Assembly: GCA_051453625.1 (NCBI GenBank)
Contig: JBOZIK010000001.1
Span: 74,559,512-74,623,511, forward strand
Reading direction: 5' to 3'
DNA length: 64,000 nucleotides
DNA from: Welwitschia mirabilis
Lineage: Eukaryota > Gnetophyta > Gnetopsida > Welwitschiales
A program made the position numbers and the translations under genes. Every line of letters begins with the position of its first letter. Position 1 is the first letter of the stretch. Of the stretch, positions 1 to 11,180 are shown piece by piece. Under the pieces are notes generated by a model. The model was given only the letters and a program-made list of their open reading frames with translations, did not search any database and was not told the DNA's origin.

Positions 1-283
1 TTTAGTTTGAGTGCTATTCTATTCGTCGTCCTTCCTATCATCCGGACAATACCTGAGATGACACAGACAAAAAATAGAAAAACACAGAATGAGGGAAAAG
101 TACAAAAAAAGGATCTGTCATCCAACTATGACATCTGAATGACTAAGTGGATATCAGTGGTTAGTGGAAAAACAAAAGAAAAAACTAAAATAAAAATACT
201 TACAGAAGGTAGTGGTACACCGATGCTACAGCAAACATCAGGAATATTTACTAAAGCAACAATAACTCTCGATTTCTACGCAG
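1..283 (-). mobile_element. Leader of a young LTR element running off the left edge
   Basis: On the minus strand this follows directly from the primer-binding site at 284-307, so it is the 5' untranslated leader of the element whose 5' LTR is 308-1512. It keeps CpG dinucleotides and a GTCGTCC...GGAC inverted motif at about 27-50, unlike the decayed leader of the related element at 4362-4760, which has the same kind of motif. No gag start is visible before the window edge. The short plus-strand reading frame at 139-333 crosses the primer-binding site and LTR end and is not a gene. Confidence 0.6.
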
Positions 284-307
284 CCTTCCCCGGCAACGGT
301 GTTAATT
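284..307 (-). other. Primer-binding site, Athila-type
   Basis: Read on the minus strand this ends in CCGTTGCCGGGGAAGG, matching the common Athila-type primer-binding site over 16 bases. The first bases are altered (AATTAA instead of TTTTGG). It directly abuts the LTR terminus at 308. It is the best preserved primer-binding site in the window and fixes the orientation of the 308-1512 LTR as a 5' LTR. Confidence 0.85.
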
Positions 308-1512
308 TGTTGCGGTGTGTATTTGTGCAATAGTTCAAGTTTCAATTTCAATCCTGCTAATCATAAATAAGATGCAAAATACAACACGCTAGTATAGACG
401 GAGTGATCTGAATGTCGTAATTCCGTCGAACGCCAATGGTATGGACAATAAAGAGTTGATTTCAGAAAAGAAATATGTAACCCTAATATATTAAATTAAA
501 TTGCAATGCATGAAATGGAATAGCAATGTAAACTAATCTATAAAAATAAACAACNNNNNNNNNNNNNNNNNNNNNNNNNNNNNNNNNNNNNNNNNNNNNN
601 NNNNNNNNNNNNNNNNNNNNNNNNNNNNNNNNNNNNNNNNNNNNNNNNNNNNNNNNNNNNNNNNNNNNNNNNNNNNNNNNNNNNNNNNNNNNNNNNNNNN
701 NNNNNNNNNNNNNNNNNNNNNNNNNNNNNNNNNNNNNNNNNNNNNNNNNNNNNNNNNNNNNNNNNNNNNNNNNNNNNNNNNNNNNNNNNNNNNNNNNNNN
801 NNNNAGATCTCCTGTCATGAGAATATCAGGTACTATCAAAGATGATTAGGGATTAAGGGGAAGACCTTTATTTATAGGCAAAATAGAAAAAAGGACTAGC
901 AGAAAAGCATAACATAAACTCTAGCTAACAAAAAAGGGAAAGTCACAATTAATAAGCGACAACTTGGGAATACAATCTGTAAAAGTATCAGAGGAAAATG
1001 TTGTCTAGGTGGTCGTCCAGACGATGGAGGAGACAATAGGGATTTATAATGAGTTATCTTATTTTGCTTTCAGTTTAACTATCTGTGATCTTCATGCAAA
1101 CTGTTGTCGATTAATTCTGGAGAAGTCGTCCACTTGTGTCGTCTGGATAAAGAGATGGACAATGGAGTTCGATGAAAAGATCTTTACTTCATCTGCAAGC
1201 TATCTAGAGTTAAGTCTATCATATGTGCAATTAGGGTTGTCGTCCTGACTATCGTATGGACAACATAGAAGACAACAGTCTTCTACTCATCCTTTGTCAG
1301 TGTGATATCTGGTTGTTTGCTAGAGTAATCATCTGAAAATATAATTTATCCATATTTACATGAAATCCTCATGAATTATCTAATAAACTGCATGTTTTCA
1401 TCTTGTGTTCCTGGATTCTCAATTGTCAAAGGAACTAGGCATTTATCTGTTAGTTTATCTGCAAAACAATTCAAAATACCCTATTAAATATACTTAAGTT
1501 AGTGTCGCAACA
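308..1512 (-). mobile_element. 5' LTR of young minus-strand LTR element
   Basis: On the plus strand it begins TGTTGCGGTG and ends GTCGCAACA, so the ends are inverted repeats of the TG...CA type. The primer-binding site abuts its left end, making this the 5' LTR of a minus-strand element whose body lies outside the window. Both ends match the LTR copies at 36830-37134 and 43702-44874, and the family is the same as 3044-4337 and 9245-10575 in opposite orientation. It holds several GTCGTCC-type motifs (1010-1260) and an N gap (555-804). CpG content is visibly higher than in the surroundings, which suggests a recent insertion. It cuts into the protease region of an older Athila element that ends at 1513. 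Confidence 0.85.
869..876 (-). promoter_or_regulatory. TATA box of the 308-1512 LTR
   Basis: TATAAATA on the minus strand, in the middle of the LTR and preceded by CC. The related LTRs carry the same motif at 9837-9844 (plus) and 44463-44470 (minus). Likely LTR promoter, inferred from position and motif only. Confidence 0.5.
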
Positions 1513-2400
1513 ATCATAAAAAGAATCATTACCTTGTGAATAAAAATCATCCAAGATAGATTTTATATTTTCAAAAGATAAGCCCATATCATAAGAATAA
1601 TCATAATCATATGAATAAAAATTCAAATAAGATAAAAGATATAGAATTCCTTACTCATAATAAGAAGAATTAATATCATCAAGGCTTTCAACAAACTCCA
1701 TTCCTTTTAAATCATAAGGTTACTTTACAGTATTGAAAATATTCAATTCAATAGTCATGTTTTATAAGGAAATGTTTAAAATATTGTTTCCACAAATGAT
1801 AATATAATTAAAAGTATTAAAAAAATGTCTCTTATAGATAATAAAAATGGTATCTCTTGTAGTATTTTCCATCTCCAAAACTACAAAGTCCACTATAAAA
1901 TAGCAAATTTAAACTTATATAATCATATCTTTAACTATATCCAAAGGTTTATTTAAAAATTATTAACCAATTGTAATTAAGGTTTGGTATCTTAGAAATC
2001 ATTTAAAATAAGTTTCTTATATGTTCTATAAGGTAAAACATTGATACTATCTTCAAGATCTAGCAAGGCTTATTTGAATTTTTTAGTACTAATAGTAATA
2101 AATATTGTAAGGCATCTTAGATTTTCATATTTTATAGGGATTTGATTCTAGATGATAGTACTACTTTGTTGAGTAATAAATGCTTTACTTTTTGCACTCA
2201 TCCTTATTTTAATAATGCATAGCTATTTTAAAATTTTGGTATAAGAAGGGACTTGTTTAATGGCTTATAATAGAGTGATGTTGATTTTCACTTCCTTAAA
2301 AATTTATAATGCTTATTATTATTTCTTTATCAAGTGATTATTTCTAAGTTATTAATGAAAGGGTATGAATTCCTCATAAGTTGAAAAAACTTTCTTACCT
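1513..2400 (-). pseudogene. pol: Athila Ty3/gypsy protease region, decayed
   Basis: Minus-strand translation between about 1700 and 2170 follows the Athila-type aspartic protease segment. The clearest stretch is VDFVVLEMEN (codons within 1866-1893 and onward), followed by a degenerate ILGRPFLAT-like block and a block ending NIFNTVK, in the order expected downstream of the active site. The DLGASI active-site motif itself is too damaged to read. Stop codons and frame changes are frequent, so it is dead. It continues the element whose gag tail is at 2440-3043 and whose gag core is at 10600-11180. It is cut off at 1512 by the younger LTR. In a complete element RT would follow leftwards. Confidence 0.75.
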
Positions 2401-2439
2401 TCATGTTTCTCCTCTACATTTTTGTTACCTTTAGCATCA

Positions 2440-3043
2440 TGTTGTTGTACTACTTCTTGGGATTGTTTTATTCTAATGTTTATTGATTTTATTCCTACTT
2501 CTTGAGTGTATGGACTTTGTTTCCTTGTTTCATGAATCCTCTATTAACATACAACTACTGGGGTTAGGCTTATAAGTAGCCAAATACTTTTACTTCTCAC
2601 ATTGGTTGCTTGATGTAAGAATACTAGTGTGGTTTAACTTAGTTGATAAATTATTTGTTCTAAATTCTAAATATATAAGAGGTTTATTGGTTGAATTTTT
2701 TTTGGGAGGTAGTAATGTAATGTTGGACTTCCATAAAATTTTGATGATTGATTTCTAAAGAATTGAAAGTTAGAGGAGGATTTAAGGTCTTAGGTTAACT
2801 AGTTAAGGATTAGNNNNNNNNNNNNNNNNNNNNNNNNNNNNNNNNNNNNNNNNNNNNNNNNNNNNNNNNNNNNNNNNNNNNNNNNNNNNNNNNNNNNNNN
2901 NNNNNNNNNNNNNGATTAGGTTTAATTATATTACTTCCATGAAAAGTTTGGGTAGTTTCTTCATCTAAGATTATAGGTACTTAAGTAAGGGTTATTGGCT
3001 CTTTGCTTATGTCATCATTATCTTATAGCACTAACTTGTTCAT
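2440..3043 (-). pseudogene. gag: Athila gag tail with TLRSG motif, decayed
   Basis: On the minus strand, 2491-2517 encodes K-x-x-TL-(R)SG across a small frame slip. This corresponds to the 'AITLRSG' motif that Athila-type polyproteins carry between the zinc knuckle and the protease. Upstream (about 2740-2814, minus) a segment reads NFQFFRNQS, comparable to the 'HPNF.W.NNQ' block found after the zinc knuckle in this lineage. A 100-N gap (2814-2913) sits inside. The right edge, 3043, is exactly where the plus-strand LTR element starts. The upstream half of the same gag is found on the far side of that insert at 10600. Confidence 0.65.
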
Positions 3044-4337
3044 TGTTGTGATGCCAGTTTGTAGGAATTTGATGGTATATACTTTTCTAGAACATCTATA
3101 TAGGATTAGATGCAATTCTATTTATTATGGAGAGTTAATAAGATAATCATGGATAGATGTAATTCTTGGTATAATTAGAGGCATTTCAGGCATGTTTTAA
3201 TACTCAGCATGTTGAAAAAAGACTAATGATAAAAAAGGTTGATTTGATTTACTTGAAGAATTTTAGAAGGATGTCATCCCCACTATCATTCCCATAATAG
3301 AGGGGATGGTAGCACTATACTGACCTATTTCAATAATGACTTGGACTAGAGCATGAATTCAATGAAGTAGCATTTCAAAAGAGGATTCATCACCATTATC
3401 ATCCCCATGACATAAGGGACGACAACACATATAGATCCAACTATAAAGCTGATTGTGAAGCTAAAATAATATTAATTATTAAGGGCATCATTCCTAGTGT
3501 TGTCCTCATGATAGTTAAGATGACAATTATTTATATAAGTAGGGTCGAATTGTCTTCTAATGGGATCATATGCCCCACTTAGGCTACTAGGGTTTTCTCT
3601 CCAACTTTGAAGGTTCTAAAACTTTCTTATCATTACATCTAGACCATTTTTGATACTTGATATGCTTGTGATAGAAGATTGAAGAACAATATGTCCATCC
3701 CATAGCTACAAAAAGAAGTTCCCTTAGTGTTAGGCTGAGTATCTTTCATTGACGTGCTACTATTTTGTTGTAAGTGGATGTAAAAGTTGTTTAAAGATCT
3801 TTTTGTTCCAATACTATGAATGTTCCTTATGCTTTAAGTTAGTCATAGTAAGTAAGAGTTTTATGATTTATTTAGATCATAAGAGAAACCTTTATTATGT
3901 TTGACCTTAGTTATATTAGATTTGCATTGCTATTTCATTCAATTTCATATTGTATTTTATATTCTACTTAGTAGATCTCATAGCTTATGTTGGTTAAGAC
4001 CTAGTTATATACTCTTCTTGATTGATCTAAATTATAGACAAGCTAAGTCCTTGTGATAGAAGGATTAGGAACCAAGAGAGTCCATTTCATTTTCACCTGT
4101 ATTTTATCTCTACTTATCTTGATTTATATTTACTTTATTATTTAATTTAAGTTATTAAAAGATAAAAGACTAAAAATACCTTTGGAAATGATTTTCTAAC
4201 TCTGAGGCTAGTTCTTTTATTGGGATTATGACATTTGGATGAACTCCCATTTATATTAGCATGTATTTTTCTACAAGTTATTTAATTTATAGCTTTACCT
4301 AAAGAGCTTTAGAATTGCATAAACTCATACCATAACA
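3044..4337 (+). mobile_element. 5' LTR (1294 bp) of the 3044-10575 element
   Basis: Homologous along its length to 9245-10575. Compared with the 3' copy it lacks about 28 bp around 3625 that contain TATAAATA in the 3' LTR, so its promoter is probably lost. It contains inverted GTCATCC/GGATGAC-like motifs at about 3268-3310, 3385-3425 and 3505-3540. Confidence 0.85.
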
Positions 4338-4361
4338 TTTTGGAGCCATTGCTAGGGAAGG
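4338..4361 (+). other. Primer-binding site of the 3044-10575 element
   Basis: TTTTGGAGCCATTGCTAGGG followed by AAGG. It aligns base for base with the Athila-type site TTTTGGCGCCGTTGCCGGGG plus AAGG, with one C to A change and three transitions. It directly follows the LTR terminus ...CATAACA. Confidence 0.85.
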
Positions 4362-5280
4362 CCCCAAGGAGATAAAGAATTATTACTAATCAGATAAGTA
4401 CCTTAAATCTTCTATTTAAGTTATTTATTTGAATTAGTACTATATTTTTAGCTTAGATTAAAGTAGATTTATTTTCATAATTTTTTTCCACAGTTTTTAA
4501 AAATCCTATCATCCGCAGTGTTTCCAAACAATGTTGGGAATAATATTTCTGAAATTTTGAATTTATTTTTTATATTTACAATTTTTCTTCTACTCATAGT
4601 TTAGTAATAATAGTACTGTCATCCTATCTGTCATCTACATGATAGCCTAGATGATAGTCTTACTTTTCTGAGTTTTTTGACTTTGGTTTTTTATGTGATC
4701 GTCATCTTCCCTATTGTTCTCATGACAAGATGGATAATAACACTTACTTTTGATCTTGATTTTCTATTTATGTTATGTGCATGTAGGGATATAGTGAATT
4801 CTAGTAGAAAGATGAAATATTAATGAAAGAAGTACTTGATTAAACAAAAGTATTAGCATAGGATAATTTGACTTAAAGAAAAATCCAAGTATGTACATCA
4901 CAAGTATGCAAGTTTTAGGGATTTTTTTCCTCTTATTAAATAATCAGATTTTCCTTTTTCTTTGTATTCATTGTATTATTTATTTTCATGATAGTCAAAA
5001 TAAATAGTTATTACACATCTTTTAAGTATTAAGAACCAGTAATTTCAACAAAAAGATAAAACATCCAAGGGAGAAAAACTTGATCTTTATTGTATACCCA
5101 TCTTCCTTAACATCTTGAATTAAAATTCTCTTATTCCATTCTTTTCACTCAGTTTAATGAATATTTATAAAAGGACCATTATAGAACTTCTTTCTAAAAG
5201 GAGAAGAAACTTGCAAAATGTTGAGGACAATGATAAGAAAACACCTTAAGAAATTTTTGCTAAAATAGGGGAACCATCAC
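4362..5280 (+). other. Leader of the 3044-10575 element
   Basis: Untranslated leader between primer-binding site and ORF. It carries two clusters of GTCATC/GATGA(C/T) inverted motifs (4617-4660 and 4695-4735) like those in the LTRs and in the leader at 1-283. No coding signal seen. Confidence 0.5.
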
Positions 5281-5389
5281 AAAATCATGTTGAAAATAGA
5301 AATTGGATCACTTCTTTATTTCAACATTTTTATTCTTTCTCCTCTTCTTTTTAAACCTCATATAGATGTGATGATGAAAATTATCCATA

Positions 5390-7090
5390 TTTTATGGATT
5401 CCACCTCTTTTAGACAAATCTCTTACAATCACTTTTATCAATTTCAATCATCATTTATGCATTTCTACAAAGAAGACTCATCTTCCATTAACTACTATGA
5501 GGAAGAAAAAGATCCATTAAGAGAAATGATTAATGAAATGAAGAAGAACCAAGAAAACACCAATAAGAACTTAGAAAAATTCTTTGAAATCTTATAATAA
5601 TTACTATTACATATTCAAGAATCTTTAAAACTTAACATCCTCTTAATTATCCTACTTCATCCTATCATGAGGAAATGAAAAAATGTATAAAAAATGACGA
5701 TGATTCTTGCTTTCAACTTGAAGATGAAATTGTGAATCCAACTTCAACATCCTACTTTTCAGGGGATGAGAAAAGAGGAGTTAATAATAACTTAATCCCA
5801 TCTCTCAACAATTAGAATGAGGATCAACATTTAATACATGTTAATCAAGATGAGGAATCCATTCATGAAGAATCTAAGAATTTTTCAATTAATAACAAAG
5901 ATTATGATTTTTTTCTTCATAATATTTTTTCTGGATCCAATAATTTAGAAAATGAAGGCACTATTCAACATAAGAAAGAATATGTGGTCATCAATGATAA
6001 TGAGAAAAGTAAAGTAACAATCCAACAAAATAATGACAAAGACAATAGTAAAGAAACTAAATATAATGAAGGACCCCTCAAGATTCATTTAAATTTCATA
6101 GAGGATAGACTTGTTCTTTCTATGATACTTCTACATCTTTTCCATTTATGCCTTCATGTATAAATTCAAATCATATCCTTTCCTTTACTCCTCTTTCCAC
6201 TTCTAGTTCTACCTTCACATTACCTCATATTCTTAATAATGATAACATTTCTCTATCTCTTCTAATTACACCTTTATATAATTTCGAAGGCCATGTTCCT
6301 TTTCTTGAATCTCATAACACCCATCATTTTGACATTTCAAAGTGTCTATTTCTCCCATTTCTCAATCTCTTATTTTAAAACATTTATGTAATCCTTAAAG
6401 TAAGATTCTTTCTTTTTCTACCAGGTCCACTTTACCAAATGCTTTTAATGATTATCCTTTTTAAAAGTTTGACTTGGAATATCTTGGAATTTTGAATTGG
6501 GATAAGCCTTATCTTCTTAATGATAACCCATGCTTAGAGTTAAATCTTAAGAAGCTTCTCAATCTTATTCAACATTCTCAAAAGCCTCTAAAAACATCTT
6601 AGCTCCATTCTATGTGTAGTACCTTCAATGAATTATATACGGATATGCATGCTTTACACTATTTTCATAAGAGATTACTTTTTAATGAAATTTATCACTT
6701 CTATATCTCCTATTTTAATTTAAAAAATTATGCTATCAAAGTTTTATGCTTTTACTTTCTTTATCTTCAATTGATTCTACTCCAAAATTATTACATACCT
6801 TTTATGTTTTATCAATTGGTTTTTATTTAGTTCAACCCTTATTTTTCTGAAAAATACAATACCCAAGTGCACTTTTTACACAACTTGTTAAACTTCTCAA
6901 TGATTAGGTTCTTAACTTTTAGACAAAGTACATATTTAAATGGCTCTATTGAAACTTTCAATCTAAACATTTAGAAAATTTAGAAGTTAATGGATAGAAA
7001 TTTAAAAATAATTGAAATATCTATTAATTAAATCCTAAACATGGTAAAAGCACTTGTTTTGGAATTTTTACCTACCATTATCTAAATGAT
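5390..7090 (+). pseudogene. Uncharacterised acidic ORF of the LTR element, copy 1
   Basis: I do not recognise the protein. A nearly open frame runs from about 5390 through 6120 with few stops, continues in shifted frames to about 7090, and aligns in the same order with 51970-53800. Shared blocks include SxINYY...EMINEMKK (5483-5550), STSYFSGDE, NNLENEG, a KEYVVIND block, NNDKDN, IHLNFIEDRLV (about 6080-6120), then LNNDNISLS and the C-terminal NDNPCLELNL (about 6520). The N-terminal half is rich in D, E, N and K. It has no CCHC knuckle, YxDD or DDE motif. It occupies the position of gag in a non-autonomous LTR element. Two copies keeping one reading order imply it once coded for protein. It could be a divergent gag-like or structural protein. 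Confidence 0.55.
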
Positions 7091-7099
7091 CCTTTAGCT

Positions 7100-9224
7100 G
7101 ATTATTTTAATCAATGTCATGCTATCACTTAAACATCTTTATTTTGATTATTGTTCTACTTTATGAAGTTATCATGATTAGTAACTATTTTACTTGGGCA
7201 TTTTAAATAATAAGATTGGCTTCATTTAATCTTAAAACATTCATATGTCTATGAACTTCATTTTGAAGAAAGATGTCTTGGTTCTTTTGTTTTCTTTTAA
7301 TAGTGAGTGTAATTAGTTTTTAAAAATGTTCTTCTTTGTTATTTATCTCCTCATTTTACTTTTATCGTTATGAGTATTTAGTCATGTGATATTTCTTTAN
7401 NNNNNNNNNNNNNNNNNNNNNNNNNNNNNNNNNNNNNNNNNNNNNNNNNNNNNNNNNNNNNNNNNNNNNNNNNNNNNNNNNNNNNNNNNNNNNNNNNNNN
7501 NNNNNNNNNNNNNNNNNNNNNNNNNNNNNNNNNNNNNNNNNNNNNNNNNNNNNNNNNNNNNNNNNNNNNNNNNNNNNNNNNNNNNNNNNNNNNNNNNNNN
7601 NNNNNNNNNNNNNNNNNNNNNNNNNNNNNNNNNNNNNNNNNNNNNNNNNNNNNNNNNNNNNNNNNNNNTTTAGATGCTATGATATCAGTGATGTATCTGC
7701 TATTACTATATGTATTTCTTATTTGCTAGACTCATTTTATTTACATATTCATGGTACTTCTACATGATCACTTTAATTTTTTGGATTTTAATGTTATTTT
7801 GAGATGATAGCTTGCAAGTTCCTATTTTGATAGCTTTTTATCTTATCATTTCTTATTTGATAACATTAAACATACTTGACATCATCATTATTATTACCTA
7901 TTTAAGTGAAACTTTATGAATTTTTACATTATGTCATACATTTTTATTAGGTGATTTTACAATTTATTCTAAGGGACTTTGGTAGGATGTAATTTTGGGT
8001 AGGTAAGCAATATTCTTCATGTTCCTCATTGTCCATTTTTTGGTATGTTTTTTCTTAGTTGTTTTATTTGGAATTTTCAAAGTCATTACAATATCGTTTT
8101 CTACATTATAATTAGGATCTTATCATTTGATAGCTCTCTAGTTGTCTTTTTACTTTCACTCCTAGGTTTTCTTTATAAGGTTTATCGTTCTTTTAAGCAC
8201 TTTATTTTGATGTCTTTCTTTCATTTCAATTGATGTGTTTTATTCTTTTGTGCTAATGTTTTTCTATTTGGTTTTTGATATTACATACATCCACTTATTA
8301 ATATTAAATCTTCATAGAGTTTAGAATACATTTGTAGAATACTTCTAAGCCTTTCTTTCTTCTATTAATGCGTTCTTATGTCTCATAAGCCTTGTCCATC
8401 ATGGTCATGTTTTTTTGTATATTTCTTTACTTTTTATCATCTTTCTATTTTTATACTACTTTTACAGTACTTACTTGATGTTAGACTTTTTCAAATTTTT
8501 CCTAATTTGTCTAAAGATCTTATTTGAATATTGTTATCTTACCTCTGTTATTTACATGATAGATACGATAAACATTCATACTTTTTACTTTGTACAATCT
8601 AGGATGTCTTGCTTTTACTGTGGGATGGAGAAGACAAGAGGGTAGAACACCCCTTCAAACTTTCTTTTATGATGTTATGTAAAAATTTGTAATTTTTAAA
8701 TTTAAAAGAATCACTTTGAGCTTTCATGAATGAGTTGTTTAAATATGATCTCATGTTACTTGAATACATTTCATAGAATTTATTTTGTAAGAGCATAGTA
8801 GCACACTTACTGATTTTTGAACATCTATGTTTTAGATCATCTAAAAGATAAGAATGCCATGATTACTCTTTTATCTTGCCCTTATAGAAAACATTAATGA
8901 ACTTTTCATTCTTTAAAATTATTTCTACTTAAGCTTATACATTAGTTTCAACATTATTTTCTCAATTTATGCATATACATTAGCATTTTCTGAACTATCA
9001 TTTATACATTCTATGATTTATTTATGTGTATGACATTTATTTGGTCTATTGTAATGCATTTAAGTAGGGGGATTGTGACTACAATAGTAACTATATCAAT
9101 TAATCAATTTCTATTGTCTATTCCTACATGATAAAATTAAAGTCAAATTTGATTTTCTAGTTGATGATTATCTTATTCAAATTGACTTGCAATATAGTTG
9201 ATCACTTACTTTCTTAGGGATTGA
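7100..9224 (+). mobile_element. 3' internal region of the 3044-10575 element
   Basis: T-rich, with no coding signal I can support, and includes the 269-N gap at 7400-7668. Segments at 7200-7400 and 7700-8045 match 45960-46140 and 46360-46800 in the second copy, and 53780-53960 in the third. A stretch comparable to the extra ORF at 48040-49085 is missing here, so this copy is shorter. Confidence 0.55.
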
Positions 9225-9244
9225 TAAGGCTAAGTATAGGGCTA
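9225..9244 (+). other. Polypurine tract before 3' LTR
   Basis: AAGGCTAAGTATAGGGCTA lies immediately before the TGTTGTGATG start of the 3' LTR. The equivalent before the LTR at 50215 is AAGATTAAGAGAAGGGCTA. It is the plus-strand priming tract, now carrying pyrimidine changes. Confidence 0.6.
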
Positions 9245-10575
9245 TGTTGTGATGCTAATTTTTAGGAATTTGATGGTATGTTTGCAATACCTTCATATAA
9301 GTTTAGGTGTAATTCTACTAATTATGGAAAATCAATAGGATGATCACAGAAACATGTAATTATTAACATGATTGGAGGAATCTCAAGTATGTTCTAATAC
9401 TTAGCATGTTGAATGAAGAGTAATGATAAAGAAGGCTAATTTACTTTACCTGAGGAGTTTTGAAAGGGTTTCATCTCCATTGTCATTCCCATGACAGAGA
9501 GGACAACAGCACAATATTTACCTATTGCATTAATGATTTGGATTAAAGCTTAGAGTCAATGAAGTAGCTTTTTAGGAGAGTGATTCCCATTGTCATCCCC
9601 ATGACATAAGGGACAATGACATATATGGATCTAACTACAAGATTGATTGCAGAGCTAGAAGAATATTTATTGTTAAGGGCATTGTCCCCAGTGTCATCTT
9701 CATAATAGTTAAGATAAGAACTATTTATATAATTAGGGTTGAGTTACCTTGTAATGAGGTTATGCACCCCACTTAATCTACTATTCTTTTCTCTTTAACT
9801 TCTAGGATTACATTTCTAGAACTTTTAATGAAAATTTATAAATACCCCTTCTTGTCCTTACTTTTAGATAATCTTTTATACTTGATATACTTGTGATGAA
9901 AGATTGAAGGACAAGAGGTTCATTCCCTAGCTACAGAAAGGAGTTCCCTTAGTGTTAGGCTAAGTATTTTTCATTGAGATACTACTATTTTGTTGTACAT
10001 GGATGTAAAAATTTTTTGTATTAATATAATTATTCTTTTTATTTTAATTTTGTTAATGTCCTTTATGGTTTAAGTTGGGCATAGTAAGTGACAGTTCTAT
10101 TATTTATTTAATTCATAAGAGCAACTTTTGTTAAGGCTGAACTTGTTTAGTATTAGATTTGCATTGCTCTTTCATTCCACTTCATATTTTATTTTATATT
10201 CTACATCGTATATTCCATAGTTTATATTAGTTGAGAACTAATTATATACTCTTCTTAAGTGATCTAAATTATAAAGAAGCTAAGTCCTTATGATAAAAGA
10301 ATTAGAAACCAAGAGAGTTCATTTGTTTTTTACTTGCATCTCATCTCCATTCATTTTGCATTTCATTTACTTTATTATTTACTTTCAGTTATTAAAAGAT
10401 AAAAGACTAAAAATACCTTTGAAAATCAAGTCTCTAATTTTGAGCCTAGTGCCTTTGTTGGGATTACAACATTCAGATGAACTCTTATCTATAATAGCAT
10501 GTATTTTTCTATGAGTTATTTGATTTATAGGTTTACTTAAAGAGCTTCAAGATTGCATAAATTTACATCACAACA
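9245..10575 (+). mobile_element. 3' LTR (1331 bp) of the 3044-10575 element
   Basis: Starts TGTTGTGATG and ends ACATCACAACA, a longer terminal inverted repeat than in the 5' copy. It retains TATAAATA at 9837-9844. GTCATTCC/GTCATCCCC inverted motifs occur at 9470-9510, 9590-9625 and 9685-9720. The two LTRs are clearly diverged by substitutions and indels, so the insertion is old. Confidence 0.85.
9837..9844 (+). promoter_or_regulatory. TATA box of the 9245-10575 LTR
   Basis: TATAAATA followed by CCCC. It matches the context of the minus-strand boxes in sister LTRs at 869-876 and 44463-44470. The 5' LTR of this element has lost it in a small deletion. Confidence 0.5.
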
Positions 10576-11180
10576 TTAATTTATAATTCATTGGAAAATG
10601 AAAATAAGTGGGTAATGTGAGGTTTTAAGAGTATTTACTAAATAAATATTGCAATAAAGAGTTAAGGTTATGGACTTAGAATTAATGCCGAGAGTTTCAA
10701 TTTTCTCAAAAGTATAATCTAAATTTTTATTCTTAATGTTATCAAGGAATTTAAAGATACTGATGGCCCTAATAGGTTGTTGTGATCTTGTTAGATAATT
10801 ATTGTTCTTTAAACTTTTAGAGCACTCAAATATGATCTTAAGGTAATCCTAAGCTTTATCAATTTCAAGATGTAAAAAGGTTCTCCTACATATCATCTCT
10901 AGAAATTTCCTATAATTAGATGAAGGCCCTTCATAAAAGAAACTTATAACTCTTCCTCACTCAAAATCATGTTGTGGACATGTAAAAAATAAGTTCTTGA
11001 ATCTTTCTAAGTTGTAGGAAAGGATTTCATTATTCTTTTGTTAGAAGCTCATAATTTCCCTTCTAATGAAATTGGTTTTATAACTTAGGAAATATTTCTC
11101 AAAAAATAATTGATTGAGTTTGTTCCATATGGTGATGGAAGTAGGTCTCAATATGTAAAGCCTAGATTTTCCATTATTTT
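10576..11180 (-). pseudogene. gag: Athila Ty3/gypsy gag core and zinc knuckle, decayed
   Basis: Minus-strand translation of about 10780-11170 follows the retrotransposon gag domain. It reads SITIWNKLNQLFFEKYF, then a stretch like the KTxxxRREI block, then LERFKNLFFTCPQHDF, and an FFYEGP block. All correspond to the conserved 'SITSWDELxxKFLxKYFP ... RREIxxFxQ ... ERFKELLRxCPHHGI ... FYNGL' order. Downstream at 10612-10653 a CCHC-like knuckle is readable as CNIYLVNTLKTSHY, with two cysteines turned to tyrosine. The few stops sit mostly at positions where a transition would make one. The plus-strand element inserted at 10576 separates it from its continuation at 2440-3043. Confidence 0.85.

Larger units (their letters stand above)
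3044..10575 (+). mobile_element. Full-length non-autonomous-looking LTR element
   Basis: Paired direct repeats (3044-4337 and 9245-10575), both starting TGTTGTGATG and ending in a CATCACAACA-like sequence (5' copy: ACCATAACA), enclose 4.9 kb. An Athila-type primer-binding site follows the left LTR and a purine-rich tract precedes the right LTR. Flanking 5-mers are TTCAT (3039-3043) and TTAAT (10576-10580), a 4/5 match and plausible target duplication. It interrupts an older minus-strand Athila gag. The internal region holds a long decayed acidic ORF but no recognisable RT, RNase H or integrase. It is therefore probably a large non-autonomous derivative; the 269-N gap at 7400 is too small to hide a pol. 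Confidence 0.85.

Noticed and set aside
6612-6830. F/Y-rich small protein (72 codons)
   Set aside because: Not independent: it is one segment of the decayed acidic ORF relic, with a homologous segment near 53196-53402.
10576-10580. Claiming a perfect target duplication for the 3044-10575 element
   Set aside because: TTCAT and TTAAT match at 4 of 5 positions only, so reported as plausible rather than perfect.
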